Shown: positions 18,000 through 26,842, numbered from the stretch's first letter. The stretch is DNA of 64,000 nt from an uncultured Geobacteraceae bacterium (GCA_903939115.1 CAJAFV010000058.1:62001-126000); one strand, 5' to 3'. Program-made: numbers and translations. Notes: a model not told the origin generated them from the letters alone.

Positions 18000-18910
18000 T
18001 GAACGCAACTGGTCAGGCTATGGAGCGGATGCTGGTCATAGATGACAACCGTCCCTACGTTGAGTCGCTGCACCGCGACGCTCAGCGGTATGGCATTACC
18101 CTGGCTCATGCCGGGAGTCTCGAAGAGGGGCGCGAAATTATGGAGCGGCGCGACGGCTGGTCTCTGACAGGTGTTGTGCTGGATGTGAAATGTCTCAAAG
18201 AGCGCAGTCAGCAGGTGCCGGACAGCAGCTTCCTCACCGCCGCCGTACGCTACTTCAGCGAAAAAGCGCCCAATCTGCCGATGGTAGTGCTCACCGGAGA
18301 ACCGGACCAGTTTCGCAGTCTCAGTGAGCTGTACGCAGGAACGCTGCGGGTTTTTTCCAAGGGGCGTGATGAAGCGGAGATGCTTGCGTTTCTAAAGGAG
18401 GAAGCCGGCAAGCTCGATTATGTCCGGGTCGCAGGAGCCTATCCCGAGGCGTTTGCCGCAGTCAGGAACCATCTGGGGAGCGATGCCGAGCAGGAACTTT
18501 TTAACTGTCTGCGCGATATGGCCAGTGGTGAGCCGGCCACAATCAAGAACACGCTCGGCTGTCTGCGCCGGCTTCAGGAACGGATCTATATCGCCCTCAG
18601 TCGGGCTGATGAAAAACTTCTGCCGAGTCAGTACGTTGCCGGTGAAATCAATCTGGTTGGTTGTTACAAACATCTGGTGGAGAAAGGTGTTGTCGAGCGC
18701 TACCGCATCATTGACCGCTTTACCGAATTAATTTACAAAATAACCAGTGACAGCGGTGCCCATACACCCTACGCCGATCCCAAATACCCTCCCACATCAT
18801 ACACGGTCCGGGCGGTTGTCTTTGCTCTGCTCGATTTAATTCTCTGGTTCGACGGGATCATGGATGAAATTAACCAGACCGGTCATGGCTCTATTTTACC
18901 GTTACGGTAA
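17999..18910 (+). CDS. Receiver-domain protein with novel C-terminal region
   Basis: The protein is 303 aa. The N-terminal receiver has acidic D15-D16 (LVIDDN), phospho-acceptor D62 (GVVLDVKC), a Thr (VVLTGEP) and a Lys (VFSKGRDE). The remaining 160 residues are helical (TIKNTLGCLRRLQERIYIAL) and match no output domain I recognise. Its start overlaps the kinase stop by one base, so they form a two-component pair. The last 20 bases overlap the 3' end of the convergent lipoprotein gene. Output is unknown; no DNA-binding motif is evident. Confidence 0.8.
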   Translation: MNATGQAMERMLVIDDNRPYVESLHRDAQRYGITLAHAGSLEEGREIMERRDGWSLTGVVLDVKCLKERSQQVPDSSFLTAAVRYFSEKAPNLPMVVLTGEPDQFRSLSELYAGTLRVFSKGRDEAEMLAFLKEEAGKLDYVRVAGAYPEAFAAVRNHLGSDAEQELFNCLRDMASGEPATIKNTLGCLRRLQERIYIALSRADEKLLPSQYVAGEINLVGCYKHLVEKGVVERYRIIDRFTELIYKITSDSGAHTPYADPKYPPTSYTVRAVVFALLDLILWFDGIMDEINQTGHGSILPLR

Positions 18911-20081
18911 CCCCGTTGATAGCGGTGGTTGTACTATCTACTGCCTTGACATTTCGTATGCTGAATGTCGTTGCAGCAGGCTTTGACCATCCCGGTACCA
19001 TATCGCAGGTAATAGTCACAAGGTCCCCGACTCCAACGCCTTTACTGGTAGTCACTCCAAGATGCAGTACGCCGTCTGATGGGCCGTACCATGACAGAAG
19101 AGATGCTGCGGATGCTGCGGCAGTTGGAGACACTGAGACGATTCCGGGAGATGTTGCTCCGCTGGTGGCATCAGATCTGATTGTCAAGCCGGGTGGAATA
19201 ACAACTTCAAACTGAATCCCCTTAATGGTATTTACCGCAAAACTGCCCTGTAGAGCCAGCGTATAGCTGGCGATAGAGCCGCCATTAATTTTAGCCAGGC
19301 TTGTCGCGGCTATGTCGGTAATACCTGTCAGGTTCTTGGAACTGGAGATAAAATCTGTAACCGCTTTTTGAAAATTTGAGACTGTCTGGCTGGTCATACC
19401 ACTGGGGCTGATGTTCCCCGCTACGCTTGCAAGGGTAGCGGCAAGCGGCACACCTTGAGTTTTAGAAAGTTGCGAAATTGCGGCCAGCGCCAAGGTGTAA
19501 TCTTTTCGGTTCTGCTCTGCCGCAGCTATTGCAGCAGCATCGGTAGGCGCAACCGGTTGGGTGGAGATGATATCAAACTTGAAGATATCGGACACAAGTT
19601 TATTGCCCTCTATGATATTTGAACTGCTGAGCGCCCCGACTTTTTGTTCAGCTTTCTGCACGGCAAGTTCGGTCAGCGGCGTTACGGCTATTTTCGTCGC
19701 GGCGGCTGAACTGGCGAGTGCTGCCCGCAGTGGCTTGGCAAGGGTAAGAACTAAGCCGGTCGCCTCGTCGGTGTAGCTACCGCTCACCTCGATAATCACC
19801 GGTATGTCGTATTTCCCGATATTTACGGCATAATCCCCCTTGATCAGCGCCACGCCCCCCTTCAACAGCGCTCCTTTACTGCCATCGGCAGTGATGGCGT
19901 AGATAGCAACAGTGCCGTCGATCGGCGCTTTAGAAGCAATGCCCGAGATAACGCTATCGCTGGCCGTATTGGGAGTAACCGGCGGCACAACGGCTGCGCT
20001 GTTTGAAGATCCTCCACCGCCACAGGCGGCCAGCAGGAGGAGAGTAAGTGTCGATGCTGCCAGTTTTTTGATTGAATACAT
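18891..20081 (-). CDS. Lipoprotein with C-terminal cohesin-like domain
   Basis: The protein is 396 aa with lipobox LAAC followed by GGGGSS. A beta-rich segment (SGIASKAPIDGTVAIYAI) and an Ala-rich helical middle follow. The last 120 residues resemble a cohesin-type sandwich: FAVNTIKGIQFEVVIPPG, then VLHLGVTTSKGVGVGDLVTI. Cohesins bind dockerins, and a dockerin-like tail is found on the 1165-residue protein at 35164-38661. GAGG precedes the ATG. It lies 25 bases after the FnIII lipoprotein gene and is probably its operon partner. Confidence 0.75.
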   Translation of the reverse strand: MYSIKKLAASTLTLLLLAACGGGGSSNSAAVVPPVTPNTASDSVISGIASKAPIDGTVAIYAITADGSKGALLKGGVALIKGDYAVNIGKYDIPVIIEVSGSYTDEATGLVLTLAKPLRAALASSAAATKIAVTPLTELAVQKAEQKVGALSSSNIIEGNKLVSDIFKFDIISTQPVAPTDAAAIAAAEQNRKDYTLALAAISQLSKTQGVPLAATLASVAGNISPSGMTSQTVSNFQKAVTDFISSSKNLTGITDIAATSLAKINGGSIASYTLALQGSFAVNTIKGIQFEVVIPPGLTIRSDATSGATSPGIVSVSPTAAASAASLLSWYGPSDGVLHLGVTTSKGVGVGDLVTITCDMVPGWSKPAATTFSIRNVKAVDSTTTAINGVTVTVK

Positions 20082-20106
20082 GGTTAGAACCTCGTAAATG
20101 GAATGT

Positions 20107-21525
20107 CTAAAGCGTTACTGCAACAATACTGCTCGGCGCACTTTCGCCCTCGCCAACGGCCGTGACGACGTAATAATACGTCTGTCCAGCTATGAGGCCG
20201 CTGTGGGTAAAATATGCTTTACTGCTATCGTCACTGTTTTTTTTGATCCCTTTGGCCATCAGCTCAGCCGGGGTGTTGGCGTCAGTTGTCGAAACATAGA
20301 TGTTGTAGGTAATGCCACTAAGGCCGGAACTGTCTTTACTCCAGTTTAGCGCGACCTGCTGTTCTCCCTGAGTGGCGCTTACACCGGCGGGGGGAGCAGG
20401 GGTTTTCAGATAAGGGGTCGCCGCAACAACTGGACCGGGTGTATAGCGCCCCTGTATTGGGAGGGCACTTGCATTTTTAACTGCTGCAGTTATCTGATAA
20501 TAGTACATGGCACCATTCGTGAGGCCGGTGAACTTGTAGGTGAAAACGCCACTGGCATCTTTTACTAGAGTTTTCGCAACATCGTCGATTTGGCCTTTGA
20601 TGTTATTAAGAACATCCGGGGAAGTTGACCAGTACAGTGTGTAATATGGCGAGGAAAATACCGCCGGATCAGGATTTGATATTACGAGCGGCGCAACGTC
20701 ACTCCATCTGAGGGTACATGCACCGTTGCCCGGTTCGGCTGACATGTCGGTCGGTGACGCGAATTTGGCCAATTGTGTTGGACTGGAATCAACTGCAGCA
20801 GTTTTAGCCTGTGGCCGGGCTGCGGCAATCGGGCTAAACACGCTTTCCTTGCCGGCAATTACGGTGGTAATCGCGTAATAATAGGTCGTACCATTTGTAA
20901 TATTTGAATCACTATCATTGTAGGTTAAGGCTGTAACGGAAGAGGCTATTTTGCTGGTGGCAGTAAGACCGGTTATAGTTGTGGAACGGTACAGATTATA
21001 GCTGGCTGAGACGGTGGTGGCAGGAGTCGGCACCAGAAAGTCCAGTTTGATCAGCTTGACTGGCGAGTCAACGGCGGTCACCTTGAGACCGAACGGCGCT
21101 GCAGGCACCACACTGTAGGGAGATGCGGAAACAACCCTGCTGGCCGGGCCTTCGCCGGCAGAACTGACCTCTGTGACAACATAATAATACCGCTGTCCGT
21201 TGGTCACGTTGGTGTGGTCAAAGGATGTGCCGGCGTAATTTGAGACGATTTTATTCCCGGCTTGCAAAATACCGGTCGGATTGGTTGAAGAGTACACATT
21301 ATAAGTAGAAAGTGCCGTACCAAACGAAGAGCCGGTCGCCCTGTCCCAGTTGATATTTACCTTGCCATCCAGTGCCCGGACGGAAACATTTGTCCAGGAT
21401 ACCGCTTTGGCGGTCGAGGTGGCAGTACTTGCCGTTGACGAACCAGAACCACCACACGCAGAGAGATAGGTAGACACTGCAATCGCTACCAACAAAAACC
21501 GTACAGCAACAAACATTTTTCCCAT
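20107..21525 (-). CDS. Fibronectin type III repeat lipoprotein
   Basis: The protein is 472 aa from the ATG at 21525, 10 bases from AAGGAG; the in-frame ATG at 21534 is only one base from that site. Lipobox LSAC (STYLSACGGSGSS). Three to four FnIII modules follow, recognisable by repeated strand ends such as GQRYYYVVTEVSSAGEGPAS, GTTYYYAITTV, GAMYYYQITAAV and GQTYYYVVTAVGEGESAPSS. It is a surface or periplasmic adhesion or spacer protein. It is cotranscribed with the cohesin-like lipoprotein. Confidence 0.85.
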   Translation of the reverse strand: MGKMFVAVRFLLVAIAVSTYLSACGGSGSSTASTATSTAKAVSWTNVSVRALDGKVNINWDRATGSSFGTALSTYNVYSSTNPTGILQAGNKIVSNYAGTSFDHTNVTNGQRYYYVVTEVSSAGEGPASRVVSASPYSVVPAAPFGLKVTAVDSPVKLIKLDFLVPTPATTVSASYNLYRSTTITGLTATSKIASSVTALTYNDSDSNITNGTTYYYAITTVIAGKESVFSPIAAARPQAKTAAVDSSPTQLAKFASPTDMSAEPGNGACTLRWSDVAPLVISNPDPAVFSSPYYTLYWSTSPDVLNNIKGQIDDVAKTLVKDASGVFTYKFTGLTNGAMYYYQITAAVKNASALPIQGRYTPGPVVAATPYLKTPAPPAGVSATQGEQQVALNWSKDSSGLSGITYNIYVSTTDANTPAELMAKGIKKNSDDSSKAYFTHSGLIAGQTYYYVVTAVGEGESAPSSIVAVTL

Positions 21526-21638
21526 CGAATTCATTCTCCTTGATTTGAATATTTTATAGGGGCGACAGCACGGTTTTTGGCAAAAGGCAAAGATAAATAA
21601 GTTAAATTATATACTAATCAAACCAAATTCCCTTGAAC

Positions 21639-21735
21639 CGCAAAGAACGCAAAGAGAATCAAAAACAAAACAAATTATTGGTTTAAAACCAGAGATTTAA
21701 ATCACTTGATGCTGACCTCCTTTGCGAACTTTGCG
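21639..21735. repeat. Inverted pair of tandem CGCAAAG units
   Basis: CGCAAAGAACGCAAAG at 21639-21654 is answered by CTTTGCGAACTTTGCG at 21720-21735, inverted and matching at 14 of 16 positions. It lies between the FnIII lipoprotein and the formylglycine-generating-enzyme-like gene. It may be a palindromic repeat element or a terminator-like loop; no U-run is evident. The rest of 21526-21791 is AT-rich with no gene seen. Confidence 0.55.
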
Positions 21736-21791
21736 TCTTGCCTGGAGGCACCTACTTCTGGTTGCGGTAAATGAATTGCTTTTTGTGTATG

Positions 21792-22577
21792 TTATCGCCC
21801 TTGCAGCAGCAGCCTGAAACCGACTCCATCCCGGCGGACAGTAGGCGTTAGATATTCGCGGTAGCTTGTGCGCAACTGACCGTTGACGCTGTCACTGGCG
21901 CCGCCACGCAGGATGCGGTTGATACCGAAGGGGTCACCCTGGGGATTTTGCCTCGGACTCTGCCGATAATAATAGGGATCGTAGCGATCCTGCACCCACT
22001 CCCAAGCATTGCCGCTCATGTCGTACAGGCCCAGATCATTCGGCTTCTTCTGCCCTACCGGCAGTTGGATCCCGGCACAAGAAGCCTTGCTGCAGGCGTA
22101 CTCGGCCAGCATTTTTTCCTCATTGGTGCCAGAGTACATATGTTGTTTACCGCCGCTGCGGGCGGCATATTCCCACTCCGCCTCGGTAGGCAGGCGATAT
22201 TTCAGACCGGAAAGTCTGTTCAGCCGTGTGATAAACTCACGGGCATCATTCCAGCTCACACCGCTGGCAGGGAACAACGGACCACGCTCGGATAACAGCT
22301 TCTGGTCGCTCCCCATAACCGCCAGCCATTGACCCTCGCTGACCTCGAAAACACCCAGCCTGAAATCATCTACACATACCTCATGTGCCGGCTTCTCGTC
22401 GTAGCCGCCGACTCCGGCTTGATCTCCCATAAGGAAACAGCCACCCGTTACGGCAACGGTCTGGATAACAGGGGCGACAGCGCTCCGCGCCTGCCGGGTT
22501 ATCAACATCAAGAAGACGAATAGCAGGCTGAATGCTGCACGCAGGTACCACGGGTTATATTTTCCGGAAGGCTTCAT
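21792..22577 (-). CDS. Formylglycine-generating enzyme (SUMF1/FGE)-like exported protein
   Basis: The protein is 261 aa. An N-terminal signal (AAFSLLFVFLMLITRQARSA) precedes an FGE-sulfatase domain: GGCFLMGD, EKPAHEVCVDDFRLGVFEVS, PVSWN-like ASGVSWNDAREF, RLPTEAEWEYAARSGG, MSGNAWEWVQD and RRDGVGFRLLL. True FGE oxidises a sulfatase Cys to formylglycine, but many family members are non-catalytic binding folds. It starts 10 bases after the stop of the sorted surface protein gene and forms a pair with it. No sulfatase is seen in the window, so the substrate is unknown. Confidence 0.88.
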   Translation of the reverse strand: MKPSGKYNPWYLRAAFSLLFVFLMLITRQARSAVAPVIQTVAVTGGCFLMGDQAGVGGYDEKPAHEVCVDDFRLGVFEVSEGQWLAVMGSDQKLLSERGPLFPASGVSWNDAREFITRLNRLSGLKYRLPTEAEWEYAARSGGKQHMYSGTNEEKMLAEYACSKASCAGIQLPVGQKKPNDLGLYDMSGNAWEWVQDRYDPYYYRQSPRQNPQGDPFGINRILRGGASDSVNGQLRTSYREYLTPTVRRDGVGFRLLLQGR

Positions 22578-22587
22578 GTTCTGACGA

Positions 22588-23202
22588 TTACTCCTGCTGC
22601 TGTCGCTTGCGCAGGCCGGTCACCCCAATAAGGCCGGAGGCCAGCAGTAAGCCTGCTGCCGGTAGTGGCACCGGATTGACGGGAGTAATTGTCGTCGTAA
22701 AGGTAAACTGGGTAGCGGGAGTAATGGTAGTCGTAAAGCCGAACTGGGTAGCGGGAGTTCTGATCAGCTTCGACTCCACCGGCGCTGTCGGTGCCGATGA
22801 ACTCGCGCTTGTCGCCGTAGCCTGTGGCGTTTCGGATTGCGCACCGAGATGCACAGTGGCCGTCAGGGAGAGATTGGGAGCGGCTGCCGATTCTATGGAT
22901 GGCGCAGTCAGAATTACAGGAAGTCCCACCGGTTGCACCGAACCGTCGCGTTCAAAATAGCCTTCCATTGTGCTTTTGGCTGGTTGAGCTGACCCCTCAT
23001 GCTGCTTCAGTACCGATCCGAACAGGTCTGCATGGTTGCCGCCTCCCAGTAACTGGTCAAGTGGCTGCAGTGATGAGCTTTGAGCTGTTTTCTCGATTGA
23101 GATTTCGGCAGTCCCATTATCCCCTGACAGGGCCGCATTGGCCGATACGGCGCTGAGGGAAACAAACAGTAGCGACAGTGATGTTTTTTGTGAAAGATTC
23201 AT
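22588..23202 (-). CDS. Exported surface protein with PEP-CTERM-type sorting signal
   Basis: The protein is 204 aa. Signal peptide (SLSLLFVSLSAVSANA), then a low-complexity region rich in Ser/Ala/Thr. Near the end is a tandem repeat, TPATQFGFTTTI then TPATQFTFTTTI. The tail is a sorting signal: VPLPAAGLLLASGLIG and basic RKRQQQE. An exosortase would cut at the VPLPA motif and release or anchor the protein. AAGGAG precedes the ATG. Promoter block A (23272-23333) drives it and the FGE-like gene. Confidence 0.85.
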   Translation of the reverse strand: MNLSQKTSLSLLFVSLSAVSANAALSGDNGTAEISIEKTAQSSSLQPLDQLLGGGNHADLFGSVLKQHEGSAQPAKSTMEGYFERDGSVQPVGLPVILTAPSIESAAAPNLSLTATVHLGAQSETPQATATSASSSAPTAPVESKLIRTPATQFGFTTTITPATQFTFTTTITPVNPVPLPAAGLLLASGLIGVTGLRKRQQQE

Positions 23203-23271
23203 GGGCCGATTCTCCTTGATTGCGATGCAATTTTAGCCATGACTGATTACTGGGGCCATCAGACTGCCGGG

Positions 23272-23333
23272 CACTATAGCAGGTTAATATTACAGACACG
23301 CTGAAGTAGTGTAACGATTATCAAACAATTTCA
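23272..23333 (-). promoter_or_regulatory. Surface-gene promoter block, copy A
   Basis: Read on the minus strand, an extended -10 TGCTATAGT lies 6 bases after TGTAATA. About 55 bases are nearly identical to copy B at 38742-38803, including CGTTACACTACTTCAGC. It lies about 70 bases upstream of the sorted protein start at 23202. GTTACA and TGTAAT form a spaced dyad that could bind a dimeric activator; no good -35 is present. Confidence 0.7.
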
Positions 23334-23637
23334 GTGTGTCGAATCTTCCGCAGGGATGTTTCCGGCGGATCGCCCTGGCTGGATATACAGTAATGTTGTC
23401 TAATGCACCGATTTTAAATGTAGGGGTAAAGCATATGCTTCACCTGCTTTACCCTGATTAGTGCTGAATCAAAGGAGGAGGGCGAAAACGGTATGTTATT
23501 AATTTCAGAGCCCCCAGGATGATAAACTGGCGGCTTAAATGCGTAACAAAATTGACATGCACATTTATAACATGCTGTAATACAAGGCATTTAATAAATA
23601 TGCGCCGTAACAATATATTTTCATATCCTTAACACGA

Positions 23638-23660
23638 AATTAATATTTACCTGCTATGAT
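23638..23660 (+). promoter_or_regulatory. Extended -10 promoter for the leader RNA
   Basis: TTAATATTTACC leads directly into TGCTATGAT at 23652-23660, resembling the -10 end of copy A on the opposite strand. The region further upstream is not conserved with A, so it shares the core promoter only. A start near 23667 is expected. The stretch 23334-23637 holds no gene that I can see. Confidence 0.5.
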
Positions 23661-23666
23661 GCCTAC

Positions 23667-23767
23667 CACATTGATGCAGTTCAAAATTTATCCGGGTACT
23701 TTGCTGACCTGTTCCAGGTATCAGAAAGCCCGTCACGATGTTTATCATCTCGTGGCGGGCTTTTTTT
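23667..23767 (+). ncRNA. Short terminated leader transcript or small RNA
   Basis: From the predicted start near 23667 to a strong intrinsic terminator is about 100 bases. The terminator stem is GCCCGTCACGATG paired with CATCTCGTGGCGGGC at 23728-23760, followed by seven T at 23761-23767. It may be a small RNA, or an attenuator upstream of the His-rich gene and the riboswitch operon. A leader reading frame begins at ATG 23656, ahead of the predicted start, so a leader peptide seems less likely. Confidence 0.5.
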
Positions 23768-23827
23768 ATGCGCAGATAGATGCAGAACGGTGCGAGATAA
23801 CTGACAACGTGACTAGGAATTCTGATT

Positions 23828-24157
23828 ATGCGCCTGAACATCAGAAAAATGATTCTTCTCTCCCTGTTCACCGTGGGACTGCTGCTCTTTCAGGCTGGCG
23901 TCCTGCTATTGCATCATCATTACAGCGACTCATACCATGACGATCATGATGGTTTCCACACTCTCAACACTGATTCAGTCTGCCCCGCTTCAAACACCCA
24001 TTCAAATCCACACGCTGATACGTCTTTCCTGATCCCGCCTTCACAGACACTCCCGACTTCTCACATAACATGCAATAATCTGGACGAACCGTTTATCAAA
24101 CACATGTTATCCACTTCTCCCCATTCAGGAACAAGAAGCCGGGCATCCCCGGTCTGA
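23828..24157 (+). CDS. Small exported histidine-rich protein (109 aa)
   Basis: Not assigned to a family. The N-terminus (ILLSLFTVGLLLFQAGVLLL) is one hydrophobic helix, a signal or anchor, followed at once by HHHYSDSYHDDHDGFH, a likely metal-binding His/Asp cluster, then a low-complexity tail. AGGA lies upstream of the ATG. It sits between the terminated leader RNA and the GEMM riboswitch. Codon use is less convincing in the second half, so it may be a young or dispensable gene. Confidence 0.45.
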   Translation: MRLNIRKMILLSLFTVGLLLFQAGVLLLHHHYSDSYHDDHDGFHTLNTDSVCPASNTHSNPHADTSFLIPPSQTLPTSHITCNNLDEPFIKHMLSTSPHSGTRSRASPV

Positions 24158-24192
24158 TCACCACCCCGAATGCATCACTCATTAACAACTGT

Positions 24193-24262
24193 TCAAAGCC
24201 AAACCCATCGCAAGGTGGGGACGGAAAGCTACGGATCCCAAGCGGATAGCCGGGTTGCCTTT
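24193..24262 (+). promoter_or_regulatory. GEMM-I (cyclic dinucleotide) riboswitch, copy 1
   Basis: The sequence matches the GEMM-I aptamer order: AAAGCCAAACC, a short hairpin, then GGTGGGGACGGAAAGC, a second stem CGGATC and GGAT, and GCCGGGTTGCC closing the first helix. The base corresponding to G20 of the c-di-GMP aptamer, just before the GC of the AAACC motif, reads as A. That change is known to give cGAMP selectivity in Geobacter. An intrinsic terminator follows at once, so control is probably by transcription termination of the phosphoesterase/PEP-CTERM operon. Confidence 0.85.
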
Positions 24263-24269
24263 CAGAAAC

Positions 24270-24292
24270 GAAAGCCGATCCGGCTTTTGTTT
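24270..24292 (+). terminator. Riboswitch expression-platform terminator
   Basis: AAAGCCG-AT-CCGGCTTTTG forms a stem ending in a T-rich run, starting 8 bases after the aptamer. The spacing fits a riboswitch terminator that ligand binding would open or stabilise. Confidence 0.7.
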
Positions 24293-24415
24293 ATTCAAAT
24301 TAAACGAAATAGCAGGAGGTGCGCCAGGGAAATATTCCACGACAAGACATAACAATTGAATAGCAGTCAGATTTAGTCGCAACCACCAATAAAAAATGGA
24401 GAAAAGGAGAATTAC

Positions 24416-26221
24416 GTGAAAATAATTATTACCCGTAAACAAGTGCTTTCAGCTTGTGTATTAACCTTGATTGCCAGTTCGGCCTTCGCTACCCCCTGGA
24501 AATTCGGCGTCATGTCTGACACCCAGTGGCCCACCTCTCCTGATAACAAAAACCCGAACGTTGCGGTCAACGTGATTCGGCATATCAATCAGGAAATGAT
24601 CAACAAAGGAGTGAAGTTCGTCATCCAGGTCGGCGATCTGACCGATACTACCGGCACCGCCAACATCAATATGGATGTACGTGCTACCTTTGCTCAGGAT
24701 CTCTACAACGCCGGTGTCGGCTTCTACCCGCTCCGTGGCAACCATGAATCTTCAGGTCCTAATGCAGTCAGATTTGAGCAGATATTCCCTCAGACCCAGT
24801 CCGGTACAAATAACCTGACGCCTAATATGGTATCAACAACCATCTATGGCGCTCAGGCAGTTAACCCCGGAACTTTCTCCGTTGGTGGCAATTTTGCCAC
24901 TGAGTCGAGCATGGAAGGCCTCACCTACTCCTTTGATGTTGAAAACGCCCGTTTTGTAATCATCGATCAGTTCACAAAACCGACTGGCACTGCCCATGCA
25001 AATCTTGACGCAACCGATGTCGCCTGGATAGGTGGGCGCCTGACTGACGTTAATCGCCCAGCTCACGCATTCTCATTTGGCCACAAAGGGCTCGTCACCG
25101 AAAACCACGCCGATAACCTTTTCAACAGTTCCAATCCCACCGCCAGCGCGGCTTCCATCGATCTAATGGATACCTTCATGGGGTATCTGCAGAATAATGG
25201 TGTACGCTACCATATGGGTGGCCACGACCATATGCACAACCGGGCTATTATCAGCAGCCCGAAAGTCGGCAGTGCCTACAAAGTACAGAACATCATTGCT
25301 GCCTCTAACAGCTACAAGTTCTACATTCCTCCTACACAGACCACCTTCACCGGCCAGTCGGCATTTCGCAATCTGGAGAAGCCGATTGCCCAGGAGCTCT
25401 TTACTGTCGGCTATTCCATCTTCACCGTAGATGGCCCTAAAGTCACCGTCGATCACTACGCCATGCCCAACGGATGCGGCGGTGACTGCGACCAGACCTA
25501 TGACGTTATTCCGTACGCAGGCAATACCCCGACAGTATATCCCTTCGGTTCCCTTACGCCGATCGCTTCCTACAGTACCCCCGTTCCGTTCACCAAACAT
25601 GACACATTCGGCTACAGCCTGAACGGCAAGGAAGTTCTCATAGCTCAGGGCGGCAGCTATGCATTGACCGATGACACCACCAAGGCAATTGCCAACGGTG
25701 AAACCGGTTACAAAGGTACCACAGCCGCCATCCTCAGCGGTACCAACAGTAGCACCGGCAAAGACTTCAACCTTCGTGCGCTGACCAAAAGCGTAAATAC
25801 CGGATGGACTCCCGCTACTGCAGGACTGGCCAGCGATATCTTCACCGTCTGGGGTATGCAGGACAGCCTTGCAACCAAACTTACTCCGTCCGGTGCTTTG
25901 GCCACAAACTACTCTTTCGTCGATCCCAACCTGACTAAAACCGACACCTACGCCCTGTCACTGTCGTATGACTCTGCTACCGTTGTGGACACAGCCTTCA
26001 TCAACGCCGGCCACGCTGTCACCCTGAGCACCAAGGACGCCAACGGCAACTGGGTAAACGCGGCAGACTTGAATGTCGGCGGCAGGAAGAGATTCATCCT
26101 CGGCAAATACAACAGCGCCTACCCGCTTGGCACGTACGGTGTTGACGCAGCGGCTCACACCGCCTGGGCCGTCATCAACACCACCAACGGGCCTGCCGAG
26201 TTCGCAGTTGTTCAGAAGTAA
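24416..26221 (+). CDS. Secreted calcineurin-like metallophosphoesterase
   Basis: The protein is 601 aa with GTG start and AAGGAG at 24404-24409. A signal peptide ends near SSAFATPW. The five metallophosphoesterase motifs are present: MSDTQW, VGDLTD, RGNHES, FGHKGL and GGHDHMHN, so a binuclear metal site is intact. The C-terminal 250 residues are beta-rich, with no sorting signal. The substrate is unknown; a phosphodiester, nucleotide or phosphoester outside the cell is likely given the 5'-nucleotidase downstream. It is the first gene behind the GEMM riboswitch. Confidence 0.9.
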   Translation: MKIIITRKQVLSACVLTLIASSAFATPWKFGVMSDTQWPTSPDNKNPNVAVNVIRHINQEMINKGVKFVIQVGDLTDTTGTANINMDVRATFAQDLYNAGVGFYPLRGNHESSGPNAVRFEQIFPQTQSGTNNLTPNMVSTTIYGAQAVNPGTFSVGGNFATESSMEGLTYSFDVENARFVIIDQFTKPTGTAHANLDATDVAWIGGRLTDVNRPAHAFSFGHKGLVTENHADNLFNSSNPTASAASIDLMDTFMGYLQNNGVRYHMGGHDHMHNRAIISSPKVGSAYKVQNIIAASNSYKFYIPPTQTTFTGQSAFRNLEKPIAQELFTVGYSIFTVDGPKVTVDHYAMPNGCGGDCDQTYDVIPYAGNTPTVYPFGSLTPIASYSTPVPFTKHDTFGYSLNGKEVLIAQGGSYALTDDTTKAIANGETGYKGTTAAILSGTNSSTGKDFNLRALTKSVNTGWTPATAGLASDIFTVWGMQDSLATKLTPSGALATNYSFVDPNLTKTDTYALSLSYDSATVVDTAFINAGHAVTLSTKDANGNWVNAADLNVGGRKRFILGKYNSAYPLGTYGVDAAAHTAWAVINTTNGPAEFAVVQK

Positions 26222-26264
26222 TTTTGTATAACCAATAAATCACACTAAAAAAAGGAGAAATGAA

Positions 26265-26831
26265 ATGTTTAAGAAAATGATTGTAGTTGCAGCAATGGCA
26301 CTGCTTGCCATCACCGCACAGGTTGGAACAGCAAGCGCAGGACTGTCCAACGGCGGATTCGAGACAGGAGACTTCACCGGCTGGTCGGTTGATTCAGTCA
26401 ATAACTATGCCTTGGTTATTGACTCAGGGACGCAGCATTCCGGTACCTATGAAGCTCAATTGGGAACCTACGGCACTCCCGGTACACTTTCCCAGGCCTT
26501 CACGACGACAGCGGGTCAGTCCTACGTGGTAAGCTTCTGGCTTGCCAACGATTCCAAGGATGCTACCAATGTATTTCAGGCACTGTGGAACAATCAGGTA
26601 CAGACGCTCAACCCGGTACTGGACCCTACACAAGCCTCCCCGTATACGCAGTACCAGTTTAACGCCACAGCAACCGATGCTGCTTCAACGCTCGCATTCA
26701 GCTTCCTGAACGATCCGAGTGTATTTCATCTTGATAACGTCGATGTAACCCCCACCCCGATTCCGGCTGCCTTCTGGTTGCTCGGTTCCGGATTGGCCGG
26801 GCTGGCAGGCTTTCGTCGTAAAAACGCATAA
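26265..26831 (+). CDS. PEP-CTERM protein with carbohydrate-binding-like sandwich
   Basis: The protein is 188 aa. Signal peptide, then a jelly-roll-type domain opening LSNGGFETGDFTGWSV and closing FHLDNVDVTP, like DUF642/CBM-type modules that bind sugars. The sorting signal is TPIPAAFWLLGSGLAGLAG then FRRKNA. AAAGGAGA precedes the ATG. It is second in the riboswitch operon, 43 bases after the phosphoesterase. It probably binds matrix polysaccharide on the surface. Confidence 0.9.
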   Translation: MFKKMIVVAAMALLAITAQVGTASAGLSNGGFETGDFTGWSVDSVNNYALVIDSGTQHSGTYEAQLGTYGTPGTLSQAFTTTAGQSYVVSFWLANDSKDATNVFQALWNNQVQTLNPVLDPTQASPYTQYQFNATATDAASTLAFSFLNDPSVFHLDNVDVTPTPIPAAFWLLGSGLAGLAGFRRKNA

Positions 26832-26842
26832 CTGTTTGTGAT

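Noticed and set aside
22588-23202. Sigma-54 promoter (GG-N10-GC) for the sorted protein, as known in some PEP-CTERM systems
   Set aside because: No TGGCAC-N5-TTGC element is seen upstream; the extended -10 block fits better.
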